From positions 372,001 to 436,000 of the forward strand of contig NZ_JAFLWW010000006.1 of assembly GCF_018555685.1 (NCBI RefSeq): DNA of 64,000 nucleotides, read 5' to 3'. The notes below the pieces were generated by a model, which had not been told where the DNA came from, did not search any database, and was given only the letters and a program-made list of their open reading frames with translations. Of this stretch, positions 7,784-14,936 are shown piece after piece. The DNA comes from Aminobacter anthyllidis (lineage in GTDB: Bacteria > Pseudomonadota > Alphaproteobacteria > Rhizobiales > Rhizobiaceae). Each line of letters starts with the position of its first letter. Position 1 is the stretch's first letter. A program made the translations under genes and the position numbers.

Positions 7784-8764
7784 TTACCCGCCCAATCCCT
7801 CGAACAGCACCGTCGAGAGATACCGCTCGGCGAAGGAGGGGATGATGACGACGATGTTCTTGCCGGCATTTTCCGGGCGCGAGCCGACGATGATGGCGGC
7901 TTGCAGGGCAGCACCCGACGAGATGCCGACCGGTACGCCTTCGAGACGGGCGACCAGGCGGGCGTTCGCCACCGCATCCTCGTTCGAAACCTTGATGATC
8001 TCGTCATAGACCGTCGTGTCGAGCACCTTGGGCGCGAAGCCGGCGCCGATACCCTGGATCTTGTGCGGGCCGGGCTGGCCGCCCGACAGCACAGGTGATC
8101 CCTCTGGCTCGACCGCAACGACATGCAGCGAAGGCTTGCGTTTCTTGATCACCTGGCCGACGCCGGTGATCGTGCCGCCGGTGCCGATGCCGGCAACCAG
8201 GATGTCGATTCCGCCTTGCGTGTCGTTCCAGATTTCCTCGGCCGTCGTTTCGCGGTGGATCTCGGGATTGGCGGGGTTTTCGAACTGCTGCGGAATGACG
8301 GCGTTCGGGATGGTCTGCACCAGCTCCTCGGCCTTGGCGATGGCGCCCTTCATGCCCTTGGCGCCTTCGGTCAGCACCAGCTCCGCGCCGAGCAGCGCCA
8401 GCATCTTGCGGCGCTCGATCGACATCGTCTCGGGCATTGTCAGGATCAGCTTGTAGCCCTTGGCGGCGGCGGCGAAGGCGAGCGCGATGCCGGTATTGCC
8501 CGAAGTCGGCTCGATCAGCGTGCTCTTGCCCGCCGTGATGCGGCCGTCGGCCTCGAGTGCCTCGATCATCGCGACGCCGATGCGGTCCTTGACCGATGCG
8601 ATCGGGTTGAAGAATTCGAGCTTGGCGATGAGGTTCGCCCCGACACCCTTTTCCTTGGCGAACTTGTCGAGCCGCACCAGCGGCGTGTCGCCGATCGTTT
8701 CGGTGATCGAGCCATAGATGCGGCCGCGACCGGGCGCACGCGTGGAGGTGACGGGCTTGTTCAT
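7784..8764 (-). CDS. cysK: Cysteine synthase A (O-acetylserine sulfhydrylase)
   Basis: A 326-aa fold-type II PLP enzyme that makes cysteine from O-acetylserine and sulfide. The PLP lysine is K59 in [11 protein letters not shown]. The substrate loop is [10 protein letters not shown], the phosphate-binding loop is [12 protein letters not shown], and the Ser near the pyridine nitrogen is in VGISSGAA. Length matches the CysK family. The short N-terminal extension (residues 1-15, basic) is normal for rhizobia. A 26-bp perfect palindrome lies about 94 bases upstream and could be its operator. Confidence 0.94.
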   Translation of the reverse strand: MNKPVTSTRAPGRGRIYGSITETIGDTPLVRLDKFAKEKGVGANLIAKLEFFNPIASVKDRIGVAMIEALEADGRITAGKSTLIEPTSGNTGIALAFAAAAKGYKLILTMPETMSIERRKMLALLGAELVLTEGAKGMKGAIAKAEELVQTIPNAVIPQQFENPANPEIHRETTAEEIWNDTQGGIDILVAGIGTGGTITGVGQVIKKRKPSLHVVAVEPEGSPVLSGGQPGPHKIQGIGAGFAPKVLDTTVYDEIIKVSNEDAVANARLVARLEGVPVGISSGAALQAAIIVGSRPENAGKNIVVIIPSFAERYLSTVLFEGLGG

Positions 8765-8857
8765 CGATTTAGCTCCCGAAATTGGCCTGAGATTTGAGCG
8801 ACGAAGATAGGGTGTCGCAGGGCAAATTCCGAGTGGGTAGCGTGCTGATTAGGGTTG

Positions 8858-8883
8858 GTTCACGGAAACATGTTTCCGTGAAC
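8858..8883. promoter_or_regulatory. 26-bp perfect palindrome upstream of cysK
   Basis: The left arm GTTCACGGAAACA (8858-8870) is followed directly by its exact complement, TGTTTCCGTGAAC (8871-8883). It sits between the stop of the LysE gene and the start of cysK, both on the minus strand. No T run follows on that strand, so a dimer-bound operator for cysK is more likely than an intrinsic terminator, although a CATG-looped hairpin is possible. Confidence 0.55.
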
Positions 8884-8918
8884 GCCAATTCAGGGGAATG
8901 AAATTCCAACCCGCAGGG

Positions 8919-9536
8919 TTACTGGCGGACGGCGATGGCCGCCGCCGCGCCCACCATGAAGCCGGCGGCGGTGCGGTTGAGCAGCTTGAGTGCGCGCGGT
9001 GTCTTGAGAAACCAGCGTGCCTGCGAGGCCAGCAGCAGATAGGGCACCAGCACGACCAGCAGCACGGCGATCGTGATGGCGACCAGAATGCCGTAGTCGC
9101 CAAGCGTCAGCGCGTGCAGGTCGACCACCGTCGGGGTGATCGCCAGGTAAAAGATCATCGTCTTGGGGTTGCCCAAGGTCACCGTCAGTCCGGCGAGGAA
9201 GCTCGAAAACAGGCCGCCCTTGCCCTTCTTTGCCTCGACCGTCTCCGGCGTGATGCCGCTGGTCCAGAAATTGTAGGCGAGGTAGGCGAGATAGGCGACG
9301 CCGAGCCATTTGATCGCCAAAAACACCATGCCGAACGACTGGGCGACGAAGGCCAGGCCAAGCACGACGGCGGTGAGATAGGTCAGGTCGCCGACCACCA
9401 GCCCAAGCGACATGGCGAGCGACGAGCGGAAGCCCGAGCCGAGCGCGCGCGCCACCAGCGCCGTCACGCCCGGCCCGGGAATCGCGGCGGCGATGGCAAG
9501 TGCACCGCTATAGGCAAGAAAACCTGTAAGGGTCAT
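8919..9536 (-). CDS. LysE/RhtB family exporter
   Basis: A 205-aa inner-membrane protein with about six hydrophobic segments. The family signature PGPGVTALVARALGSGFRSSL lies near residues 19-39 and a second conserved stretch is TVTLGNPKTMIFYLAITPTV. Such proteins export amino acids or derivatives (homoserine, threonine, lysine, cysteine metabolites). It ends 154 bp upstream of cysK on the same strand, so a link to cysteine export is possible but unproven. The start at 9536 has GTAAGGGTC spanning it and no better alternative downstream. Confidence 0.88.
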   Translation of the reverse strand: MTLTGFLAYSGALAIAAAIPGPGVTALVARALGSGFRSSLAMSLGLVVGDLTYLTAVVLGLAFVAQSFGMVFLAIKWLGVAYLAYLAYNFWTSGITPETVEAKKGKGGLFSSFLAGLTVTLGNPKTMIFYLAITPTVVDLHALTLGDYGILVAITIAVLLVVLVPYLLLASQARWFLKTPRALKLLNRTAAGFMVGAAAAIAVRQ

Positions 9537-9750
9537 GGTGGATACTCGGCCCGGTTGAATGGCCGCGATATCGCATGAAAGCGGTTTCCAGGGAATGCCG
9601 CGGGGATTGGGCCAACGATCACATTTTCCCGGAAAATGCCTTGCAGACATCGACATTCATCGCCCCGTCGTGTAGGCGCACGGTCCGATTGCGGCCCGGC
9701 AGAAGCTTGGGGTCGCCCATTCATTCATGCAGAAAATTCAGGACTAGGTG

Positions 9751-11007
9751 ATGCGACCGGCTTTCGGCGGCATAGACTTCGGCACTTCCAATTCGACCGT
9801 CGGCGTGATCGAGAACGGCCGTCCGCGCCTCGTCGCGCTCGAGGGTGAAAACGTCACGCTGCCCTCGGCCATCTTCTTCAACTTCGAGGACAACCAGACG
9901 GCACTCGGCCGCCGCGCCATCGGCGAATACACCGACGGTGCCGAAGGCCGCCTGATGCGCGCGCTGAAGAGCGTGCTCGGCTCGTCGCTGGTGCATGAAA
10001 AGACCCGCATCAAGGCGCGTTACATCGCCTTCACCGACATCGTCGGCATGTTTGTCGGCCACCTCAAGGACCGCCTCGAAAACCATGTCGGCGAGCCGGT
10101 CGACAGCGTTGTGCTCGGCCGCCCGGTGCAGTTCGTAGACGACAATCCCGAGGCCGACGCGGCCGCCCAGAGCGAGCTCGAAAAGGCCGCGCGCGCGCAA
10201 GGCTTCAAGCATATCGACTTCCAGTTCGAGCCGATCGCGGCAGCGCTTGACTACGAGCGTACGGTGACGCGCGAGGAGCTGGCGCTGATCGTCGACATGG
10301 GCGGCGGCACCTCCGACTTCTCGATCGTCCGCGTCTCGCCCGAGCGCGCCGCCTCCAGTGACCGCAAGGCCGACATCTTGGCCAATCGCGGCGTCCATAT
10401 CGGCGGCACCGATTTCGACCGGCTGCTCTCGATCGCCCACGTCATGCCCGAGCTCGGCTATCTCACCCCGACCAAGGACGGCAAGCGCAACCTGCCGGCG
10501 GGTTATTTCATCGACCTGGCGACTTGGCAGCGCATCAACCTGCTCTACACGCCCAAGGCGATGCTCGACCTGCGCGCGATCCGCTTCGAGGCAGAGCGCC
10601 CCGACCTCATCGACAGGATGATCGAAGTCGTCGACCAGCGTTTCGGCCACGCTCTGGCGACCAAGGTCGAAAAGGCCAAGATCGAGCTGACCGATGCGTC
10701 CGAAGCCGCCATCGACGTCAAGCTGCCGGGAGCGAAGTTCACCGCGGCGCTGACCAGGCAAGGTCTCGAAGACACCATTCGCACCGCCGTCGACCGCGTC
10801 ACCGCGACCGTCGCCGACACGCTTGCCGAAGCCCAGGTCGGCGCCAAGGACATCACCGCCGTCTTCCTGACCGGCGGCTCGACCGCCATCCCGCTGGCAC
10901 GCGAAAGCATCCTGGCGCTGGTGCCGGGCGCCCAGATCGTCCAGGGCGACGCCTTCGGCTCGGTCGGCCTCGGCCTTGCACTCGACGCGCAGCGCAAGTT
11001 TGCCTGA
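9751..11007 (+). CDS. Hsp70-family ATPase, short YegD-like form
   Basis: A 418-aa protein with the actin/Hsp70 nucleotide-binding fold: phosphate-1 motif GIDFGTSNSTVGV at the N terminus, phosphate-2 motif IVDMGGGTSDFSIV around residue 180, and adenosine motif AVFLTGGSTAIPLAR near residue 370. It lacks the C-terminal substrate-binding domain of DnaK, as in E. coli YegD, so it is not a full chaperone. A GTG directly before the ATG (9748) could also start translation; the AGGA spacing favours the ATG. No DnaJ or GrpE partner is nearby. Confidence 0.88.
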   Translation: MRPAFGGIDFGTSNSTVGVIENGRPRLVALEGENVTLPSAIFFNFEDNQTALGRRAIGEYTDGAEGRLMRALKSVLGSSLVHEKTRIKARYIAFTDIVGMFVGHLKDRLENHVGEPVDSVVLGRPVQFVDDNPEADAAAQSELEKAARAQGFKHIDFQFEPIAAALDYERTVTREELALIVDMGGGTSDFSIVRVSPERAASSDRKADILANRGVHIGGTDFDRLLSIAHVMPELGYLTPTKDGKRNLPAGYFIDLATWQRINLLYTPKAMLDLRAIRFEAERPDLIDRMIEVVDQRFGHALATKVEKAKIELTDASEAAIDVKLPGAKFTAALTRQGLEDTIRTAVDRVTATVADTLAEAQVGAKDITAVFLTGGSTAIPLARESILALVPGAQIVQGDAFGSVGLGLALDAQRKFA

Positions 11008-11064
11008 GAGCAGGCTGTCGCCGGCCTCGACCGCCGGCGATTGGGGCAGACAGCAAATGAAGCC

Positions 11065-11127
11065 CGTCATTCCCGACCTCGTGAGCTCGTGAAACGAGCG
11101 GAGAGTGTCGGGAATCCATGCCGTGAC
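11065..11127 (+). repeat. 63-bp palindromic repeat, copy A
   Basis: The unit begins CGTCATTCCCGACCTCG and ends GTCGGGAATCCATGCCGTGAC, with inverted arms ATTCCCGAC and GTCGGGAAT. Exactly 63-bp copies recur at 11584, 11753, 17012, 18200 and 18368. This copy is followed by a short tail (CACGGTCCCAGAAC) that is also found after the copies at 11753 and 18368. It lies 98 bp from the GIY-YIG gene and is inverted relative to the copy on that gene's other side. Confidence 0.85.
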
Positions 11128-11225
11128 CGTGATGAGTGGTATCACGGTCCCAGAACTGCTCGTCGCAAAGAACGTGCTTTAGGAAACCATGCTACGGCGC
11201 AATGACGGCGGAGCTGGCTCAGCCC

Positions 11226-11516
11226 TTAAATCAGGTGCCACGCAATGTCGCGCCAATCAGGATTGCGTTCCTCGATCAGTTTGACCTTCCAAGCTCGTGG
11301 CCACTTCTTGATCGCCTTCTCGCGGGCGATGGCATCGACAACGAGGTCGTATTCGTCGAACCAGACAAGCCGCACCGCGCCATAGCGAGCAGCAAACTTC
11401 GAACCGGTTCCGGCCTGGTGCTGCAGCAGGCGACCAGGGAGATCGGATGTCACGCCGGTGTAGAGCGTGCCGTTCTTCTGCGAGGCGAGGATGTAGACGT
11501 ACCCCTTCCGGCCCAT
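11226..11516 (-). CDS. GIY-YIG nuclease family protein, 96 aa
   Basis: A stand-alone GIY-YIG domain: the first strand VYILASQKNGTLYTG supplies the GIY (VYI) and YIG (YTG) motifs. The conserved Arg is in LPGRLLQHQAG, the metal-binding Glu in AIAREKAIKKWPR, and the Asn in EERNPDW. Relatives are the small UvrC/YhbQ-like proteins of unknown target. Here the gene is bracketed by inverted 63-bp palindromes 98 and 67 bp away. Whether the protein acts on those palindromes is an open inference. It has no operon partner. Confidence 0.88.
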   Translation of the reverse strand: MGRKGYVYILASQKNGTLYTGVTSDLPGRLLQHQAGTGSKFAARYGAVRLVWFDEYDLVVDAIAREKAIKKWPRAWKVKLIEERNPDWRDIAWHLI

Positions 11517-11583
11517 CCGGGAACCTTAGCCGGACGCGGACATGCGGCAAGCCAGTTCCTGCTCCGATTTTGATTTCGCCCAT

Positions 11584-11815
11584 GTCACGGCATGGATTCC
11601 CGACACTCTCCGCTCGCTTTGCTCGCTCGCGAGGTCGGGAATGACGGAGGCGAGGGGCCGTATCTGCTAACCTTCAACGGCGGATCACTTGCCTTAACAC
11701 TCGCCTCTGTAAGTCACAGACCGTCGAAAGTTGGTGGCGCCACTTCCCACCCCGTCATTCCCGACCTCGTTAACGAGCGAAGCGAGTGGAGAGTGTCGGG
11801 AATCCATGCCGTGAC
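11584..11815. mobile_element. 232-bp composite palindrome element (copies B and C)
   Basis: Copy B of the 63-bp repeat (11584-11646, minus orientation) and copy C (11753-11815, plus) form terminal inverted repeats around a 106-bp core. The core is homologous to that of the element at 18200-18430: GCTAACCTTC occurs at the same offset (20 bases in) and ATCACTTGCCT follows eight bases later. No reading frame is inside. The layout is that of a non-autonomous MITE-like unit. The remaining gene-free DNA of 11517-11870 holds nothing else recognisable. Confidence 0.65.
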
Positions 11816-11870
11816 GGTCGAGCGACGCCACGGTCCAGAACGCGGCCTCCAAACACCGCCAAGAAGTGGC

Positions 11871-13586
11871 CTACCCCGCCGTCTCCGTCCTCAGCAACTC
11901 CTGCGCATCCTTCACCGATGCAGCGTAGCTGACATGGGGGCGCTTGACGCCGTGGGTGATCAGCATTCGCCGCGTCTGCGGCGAGGCCCCCGTGATGAAG
12001 AAGCGAACGCCGGCCTGGCGTGCCTTGCGCGCCGCGCCCTCGATGACATTGGCCGCCGTTGAATCGAGAAACGGCACGCCCGAACAGTCGAGGATGAAGC
12101 TCTTGCGCTGGTCGGCGATGCGGTCGAGCACGGCACCCACGGTCGAAGCGGCGCCAAAGAAGAACGCGCCCGAAATCCGGTAGATGACTGTGTCTGTATC
12201 GCCGGCGTCGCCCACCTCGTATGCGTGGCGGCTGCCATTGCTGGCGTCGGCGACATCCTCCTGCACCAGCGGCTGGTCGGTTTCCACCGCGATGCTTTTG
12301 GCCATGCGGTCGATGAACAGGATAGAGCCCAGCGCGAAGCCAACGACGATGCCTTCGGTCAGGTCGCGGAACACCACCAGCAGGAAGGTGACCATCAGCA
12401 CCAGCGCGTCGCCCCATGACGAGCGGATCAGCGCCGCGAAGGCGTGTCTTTCGATCATGTTCCAGGCCACCACGGCCAGCACGCCGGCAAGCGCTGCGAG
12501 CGGTATGTAGCTCGCCAGCGGCGCGGCGATGAGCATGAATGCCAAGAGGAAGATCGCGTGCAGCATGCCGGCTACCGGCCCGTGCGCGCCGGCCCGTACA
12601 TTGGTTGCTGTCCGCGCGATGGTGCCGGTCACGCAGATGCCGCCGAACAGTGCCGAACCTATGTTGGCAAAGCCTTGCGCCACCAGTTCACAGTTCGAGC
12701 GATGGCGTCGTCCGGTCATGCCGTCGGCAACGACGGCCGACAACAGCGACTCGATTGCGCCCAAAAGCGCGAAAGCGACCGCATCCGGCAGCACGGACAT
12801 CGCCTTGTCGAGGCTGAAAGCGGGCATGGCTGGCCAGGGCAGGCTGCGTGGAATGCCGCCGAAGCGCGTGCCGATGGTCTCCACCGGCAGCGACAGCAGC
12901 GTGACGACGAGCGCAGCCGCGCCAACCGCGATCAGCATGCCGGGCCAGCCCGGGCGCCAGCGCTTGAACGCCAATATGGTGCCGATGGTCAGCGCTGTTA
13001 CCGCCACGGTCGAGGCGTTGACGGTATCGGCGGCTGTCGCCAGTGCCATCAGCTTCGGCACCACCGGCCCAGGTTCCTTGCCTGTGAGCGTCAGCCCGAA
13101 CATCTCGCTCAACTGGCTGGCGAAGATGATCACCGCGATGCCGGCGGTGAAGCCGACAGTCACCGGATAGGGGATGAATTTGATGTAGGTGCCGAGCCTG
13201 AGGTAGCCGATGGCGAGCAGGATGACACCCGACATCATCGTGGCGAGGATCAGCCCGTCGACGCCCTCGCGCGCCACGGTTGCTGCAACCAGCACGATGA
13301 AGGCGCCGGCCGGCCCGCCGATCTGGAACCGGCTGCCGCCGAGCGCCGAGACGATGAAGCCGCCGATGATCGCGGTGAACAGGCCTTTATCAGGCGACAC
13401 GCCCGAGGCGATGGCGATCGCCATCGACAGCGGCAGCGCCACGATCGCCACCGTCAGCCCGGCAATCGCGTCGGCCTTGAACTGGGAGCCGCGGTAGCCT
13501 TCGCGCAGGACCGTCACCAGCTTGGGCGTGAACAGCTCGGCGAATGTCGGCTTTTTGTGTCGGGTTAGGCGAGGGTTGGCGTCCAT
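11871..13586 (-). CDS. SulP family anion transporter with STAS domain
   Basis: A 571-aa inner-membrane permease. Residues about 25-430 hold 10-14 hydrophobic segments, including the SulP signatures AGLTVAIVALPLSMAIAIASG and GGPAGAFIVLV. Residues about 460-565 form a cytoplasmic STAS domain (VIYRISGAFFFGAAS, FILDCSGVPFLDSTAANVI, GVRFFITGASPQTRRML). The family moves sulfate, bicarbonate or dicarboxylates; the substrate is not decided by sequence. The ATG at 13586 is preferred over a TTG 36 bases upstream. An HTH regulator lies 82 bp upstream on the same strand and probably forms an operon with it. Confidence 0.92.
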   Translation of the reverse strand: MDANPRLTRHKKPTFAELFTPKLVTVLREGYRGSQFKADAIAGLTVAIVALPLSMAIAIASGVSPDKGLFTAIIGGFIVSALGGSRFQIGGPAGAFIVLVAATVAREGVDGLILATMMSGVILLAIGYLRLGTYIKFIPYPVTVGFTAGIAVIIFASQLSEMFGLTLTGKEPGPVVPKLMALATAADTVNASTVAVTALTIGTILAFKRWRPGWPGMLIAVGAAALVVTLLSLPVETIGTRFGGIPRSLPWPAMPAFSLDKAMSVLPDAVAFALLGAIESLLSAVVADGMTGRRHRSNCELVAQGFANIGSALFGGICVTGTIARTATNVRAGAHGPVAGMLHAIFLLAFMLIAAPLASYIPLAALAGVLAVVAWNMIERHAFAALIRSSWGDALVLMVTFLLVVFRDLTEGIVVGFALGSILFIDRMAKSIAVETDQPLVQEDVADASNGSRHAYEVGDAGDTDTVIYRISGAFFFGAASTVGAVLDRIADQRKSFILDCSGVPFLDSTAANVIEGAARKARQAGVRFFITGASPQTRRMLITHGVKRPHVSYAASVKDAQELLRTETAG

Positions 13587-13668
13587 GATCCGTTCCGCAT
13601 TCAGCGGCGGGATCGTCGGCAAAACTGTCGGCGGTCGCCGTCGCGACTATCTCTTGCGGATCGTCGGT

Positions 13669-13959
13669 TCAACCGGCCTTTTTCTTGAGGCGCACGCCCC
13701 GGCCGCCGGTCTCGTTTTCGCCGATCAGTTCCACCCCGGCATCTTCGATCGCCTGGATGACCTTGGTCAGCGTGTCGATCACGCCGCGCACCACGCCCTC
13801 GCTCGCTTCCATGCGCTGGATCGTCGGCACCGAGACGCCGGCCAGTTCGGCGAGCGTCTTCTGGTCGATGCCTGCCAGCGCTCGTGCGGCGCGCATCTGT
13901 GCGGCTGTGATCACTTCAGGTTTTCCCGTCTTTGTCCGCAGAATGAATGTATCATACAT
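13669..13959 (-). CDS. HTH (XRE-type) transcriptional regulator, 96 aa
   Basis: A small Cro/CI-type DNA-binding protein. The HTH is AAQMRAARALAGIDQKTLAELAGVSVPTIQRMEA (residues about 19-52), followed by a dimerisation helix (VIDTLTKVIQAIEDAGVELIGE) and a basic tail. The ATG at 13959 falls inside a 21-bp perfect palindrome, suggesting autorepression; a downstream ATG (MRAARA) is an alternative start. It lies between a PAP2 phosphatase gene and the SulP transporter gene on one strand, and likely controls the transporter. Confidence 0.82.
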   Translation of the reverse strand: MYDTFILRTKTGKPEVITAAQMRAARALAGIDQKTLAELAGVSVPTIQRMEASEGVVRGVIDTLTKVIQAIEDAGVELIGENETGGRGVRLKKKAG

Positions 13960-14001
13960 TCATAGTGATGTTTCAAGCATTAATGTAGATACTTGAAACA
14001 T
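13943..14001. promoter_or_regulatory. Two operator-like inverted repeats at the HTH gene start
   Basis: ATGAATGTAT-C-ATACATTCAT (13943-13963) is a perfect palindrome covering the HTH start codon. Just upstream, ATGTTTCAAG (13968-13977) and CTTGAAACAT (13992-14001) are perfect 10-base arms with a 14-base spacer that contains CATTAATG. AT-rich paired sites of this kind are typical autoregulatory operators of Cro/CI-type proteins. Confidence 0.65.
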
Positions 14002-14005
14002 GCCG

Positions 14006-14692
14006 TCATTGGGCTTCGCCGTCCGATTTCATCAGTTTGCGGCTGACCAGCCAGCACAAGGTCGCCCAGGCAAAGCCGGCGCACCAGCCGGCCAGCACGT
14101 CAGACGGCCAGTGCACGCCGAGATAGACCCGGCTGATGCCGACCATCACAGTGGTCAGGATGGCGATGCCGAACACGAAGACCGTCGCCGCCCGTCCCGG
14201 CAGGAAGCGCGCAAGCAATGCGCCCAGCGTCAGATACGTCACCGCCGACAGCATCGCGTGCCCGCTCGGAAAGCTCATCGTGTAGACCTGCGCCAGATGC
14301 GGCACGAGGTCGGGCCGCGGCCTGTCGATGCCGAGCTTGAGCAGGCTCGACAGCACCTGGCCGCCGGCCACCGAGGCGAACACGAACAGCGCCGGGCCCC
14401 AGCGCCTGACCATGCAGAGATAGATGATGGTGATCGCGGTGATGTAGATCAGCACCGAGGCGCTGCCGAGCGCGGTGATGTCACGCATCGCCTCTTCCAT
14501 CCACAGCGGGCCGATCGGGTCGGCCGGGTTGCCCGCCTCGCGGAAGAACAGCAATATGTCGGTGTCGAAGGCATGCGGTGCGGCGTCGCGGGCGATCTCC
14601 GACAGCTCGACGAAGCCCCAGAGCCCGCCGGCGATGATCACGCCCGCCGCCAGCAGCGAAAACTCGATCCTGTTCCACAGTGTCTGATTCAT
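14006..14692 (-). CDS. PAP2 family membrane phosphatase
   Basis: A 228-aa protein with about six membrane segments and the three PAP2 acid-phosphatase motifs in order: KLGIDRPRPDL, PSGHAMLSA and SRVYLGVHWPSDVLAGW. It would dephosphorylate a lipid phosphate (phosphatidic acid, undecaprenyl pyrophosphate or a lipid A phosphate) on the periplasmic face. The start at 14692 follows GCAGGACG; the frame is open to 14749 but without a ribosome site. It is divergent from the PhoX gene, whose PHO box lies in the shared region. Confidence 0.88.
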   Translation of the reverse strand: MNQTLWNRIEFSLLAAGVIIAGGLWGFVELSEIARDAAPHAFDTDILLFFREAGNPADPIGPLWMEEAMRDITALGSASVLIYITAITIIYLCMVRRWGPALFVFASVAGGQVLSSLLKLGIDRPRPDLVPHLAQVYTMSFPSGHAMLSAVTYLTLGALLARFLPGRAATVFVFGIAILTTVMVGISRVYLGVHWPSDVLAGWCAGFAWATLCWLVSRKLMKSDGEAQ

Positions 14693-14858
14693 CGTCCTGC
14701 CGCTCTGTTTCGCCTTCGGGATGGCCTCTAATCGGTCGCCGCGCAACAAGTGGGGAGGCCTTTCCCAAAGAAAAGGCGCTCAAGCAAAAGGTCGCAGCGC
14801 ATTTCGTCGGCAGAGGCCATCCGCCACGCTGTTTGACCCGGCCGGATTTCCGGCGAAA

Positions 14859-14876
14859 CTGTCATGCTGCTGTTAT
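14859..14876 (+). promoter_or_regulatory. PHO box (PhoB binding site)
   Basis: CTGTCATGCTGCTGTTAT consists of two direct 7-mers, CTGTCAT and CTGTTAT, separated by 4 bases (11-bp period), matching the PhoB consensus. It ends 60 bases before the PhoX-type start codon, so that gene is expected to be induced by phosphate starvation. Confidence 0.8.
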
Positions 14877-14936
14877 CTCGTCCGATTAGCGGTCTCGGCG
14901 AACCCCAAGCCGAACACCCAGCCAGAGGTCGACGCC

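Noticed and set aside
11226-11516. GIY-YIG protein as a group I intron homing endonuclease
   Set aside because: The protein is a bare 96-aa domain without DNA-binding linker domains, and there is no intron or interrupted host gene around it.
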